From UBA6382 sp963600315 (GTDB taxonomy: Bacteria; Bacteroidota; Bacteroidia; Bacteroidales; Bacteroidaceae): DNA of 51,524 bases. Position numbers and translations under genes: made by a program. The notes below the pieces were generated by a model that saw only the letters and a list, made by a program, of their open reading frames with translations, did no database searches and was not told the origin of the DNA. The DNA is taken from NCBI GenBank assembly GCA_963600315.1, contig CAVCAW010000002.1, positions 1 through 51,524 on the forward strand. The letters run 5' to 3'. Of this stretch, positions 51,503-51,524 are shown piece by piece (within the stretch, counting starts at the first letter, position 1; each line of letters opens with the position of its first letter).

Positions 51503-51524
51503 ATACCAAATCACAACACATAAG

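Noticed and set aside
1..51524. CRISPR array, rRNA, insertion sequence or prophage
   Set aside because: No regularly spaced direct repeats, no rRNA sequence, and no transposase, integrase or phage structural gene was found among the frames.

Overview
The window reads as chromosomal DNA of a Bacteroidales bacterium, most likely a Prevotellaceae-like gut or oral species. The reasons are promoters of the Bacteroidetes type (TTTG, about 19-20 bases, TAnnTTTG) before many genes, almost no Shine-Dalgarno sequences, many lipoproteins and beta-barrel proteins, a C10 protease ending in a type IX secretion-like tail (NIVNGRKIRY), and Bacteroidetes-typical gene neighbourhoods. Two runs of 10 N (27598-27607 and 49912-49921) show that it is a scaffolded draft or metagenome assembly. 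Each gap falsely breaks one gene. No rRNA, tRNA, CRISPR, insertion sequence, integrase or phage gene was seen.

Layout. 1-4925 (minus): coaX, an outer-membrane barrel protein, lptC and a ppiD-type periplasmic isomerase, an envelope-biogenesis cluster. 5077-8615: nagA, divergent from a secreted GH127 arabinofuranosidase. 8770-11895 (minus): a C10 cysteine protease, greA and an hsp20 gene with an unusual control region. 12025-15704 (minus): a GH89 alpha-N-acetylglucosaminidase and a heparan-alpha-glucosaminide acetyltransferase homologue, which together mirror two steps of human lysosomal heparan sulfate breakdown. 16045-18509 (plus): a TPR protein and a DUF4301 protein. 18783-23533 (minus): an FMN-binding/4Fe-4S membrane protein, a nitroreductase, DPP-IV and rsmI. 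23713-33906: an EF-G2-like paralogue divergent from hemW, then metG-rbfA-lolC/E and a calcium-type P-type ATPase. 34467-36703 (plus): two acyltransferase-3 membrane proteins.

37047-49439 (plus) is the accessory heart of the window. It holds two small related lipoproteins, a protein with two tandem FISUMP-like domains, a TPM-domain/LemA pair, and then an array of seven exported SUMF1/FGE-fold genes carrying eight domains. The array also contains one decayed FGE fragment and two unrelated small genes. Only two of the eight domains keep the CxxxxC pair that is catalytic in true formylglycine-generating enzymes. Long identical DNA blocks and a shared signal-peptide module point to duplication, gene conversion and domain shuffling. 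The array probably makes a family of cell-surface or periplasmic proteins that diversify on one scaffold. 49591-51425 (minus) is a DUF262/DUF1524-type (GmrSD-like) probable defence protein.

Between genes, a 112-bp palindrome-rich element occurs twice (18538-18649 and, inverted, 34136-34247). Both copies have the same length and TTGAG/CTCAA ends, and they look like a dispersed non-coding repeat family.
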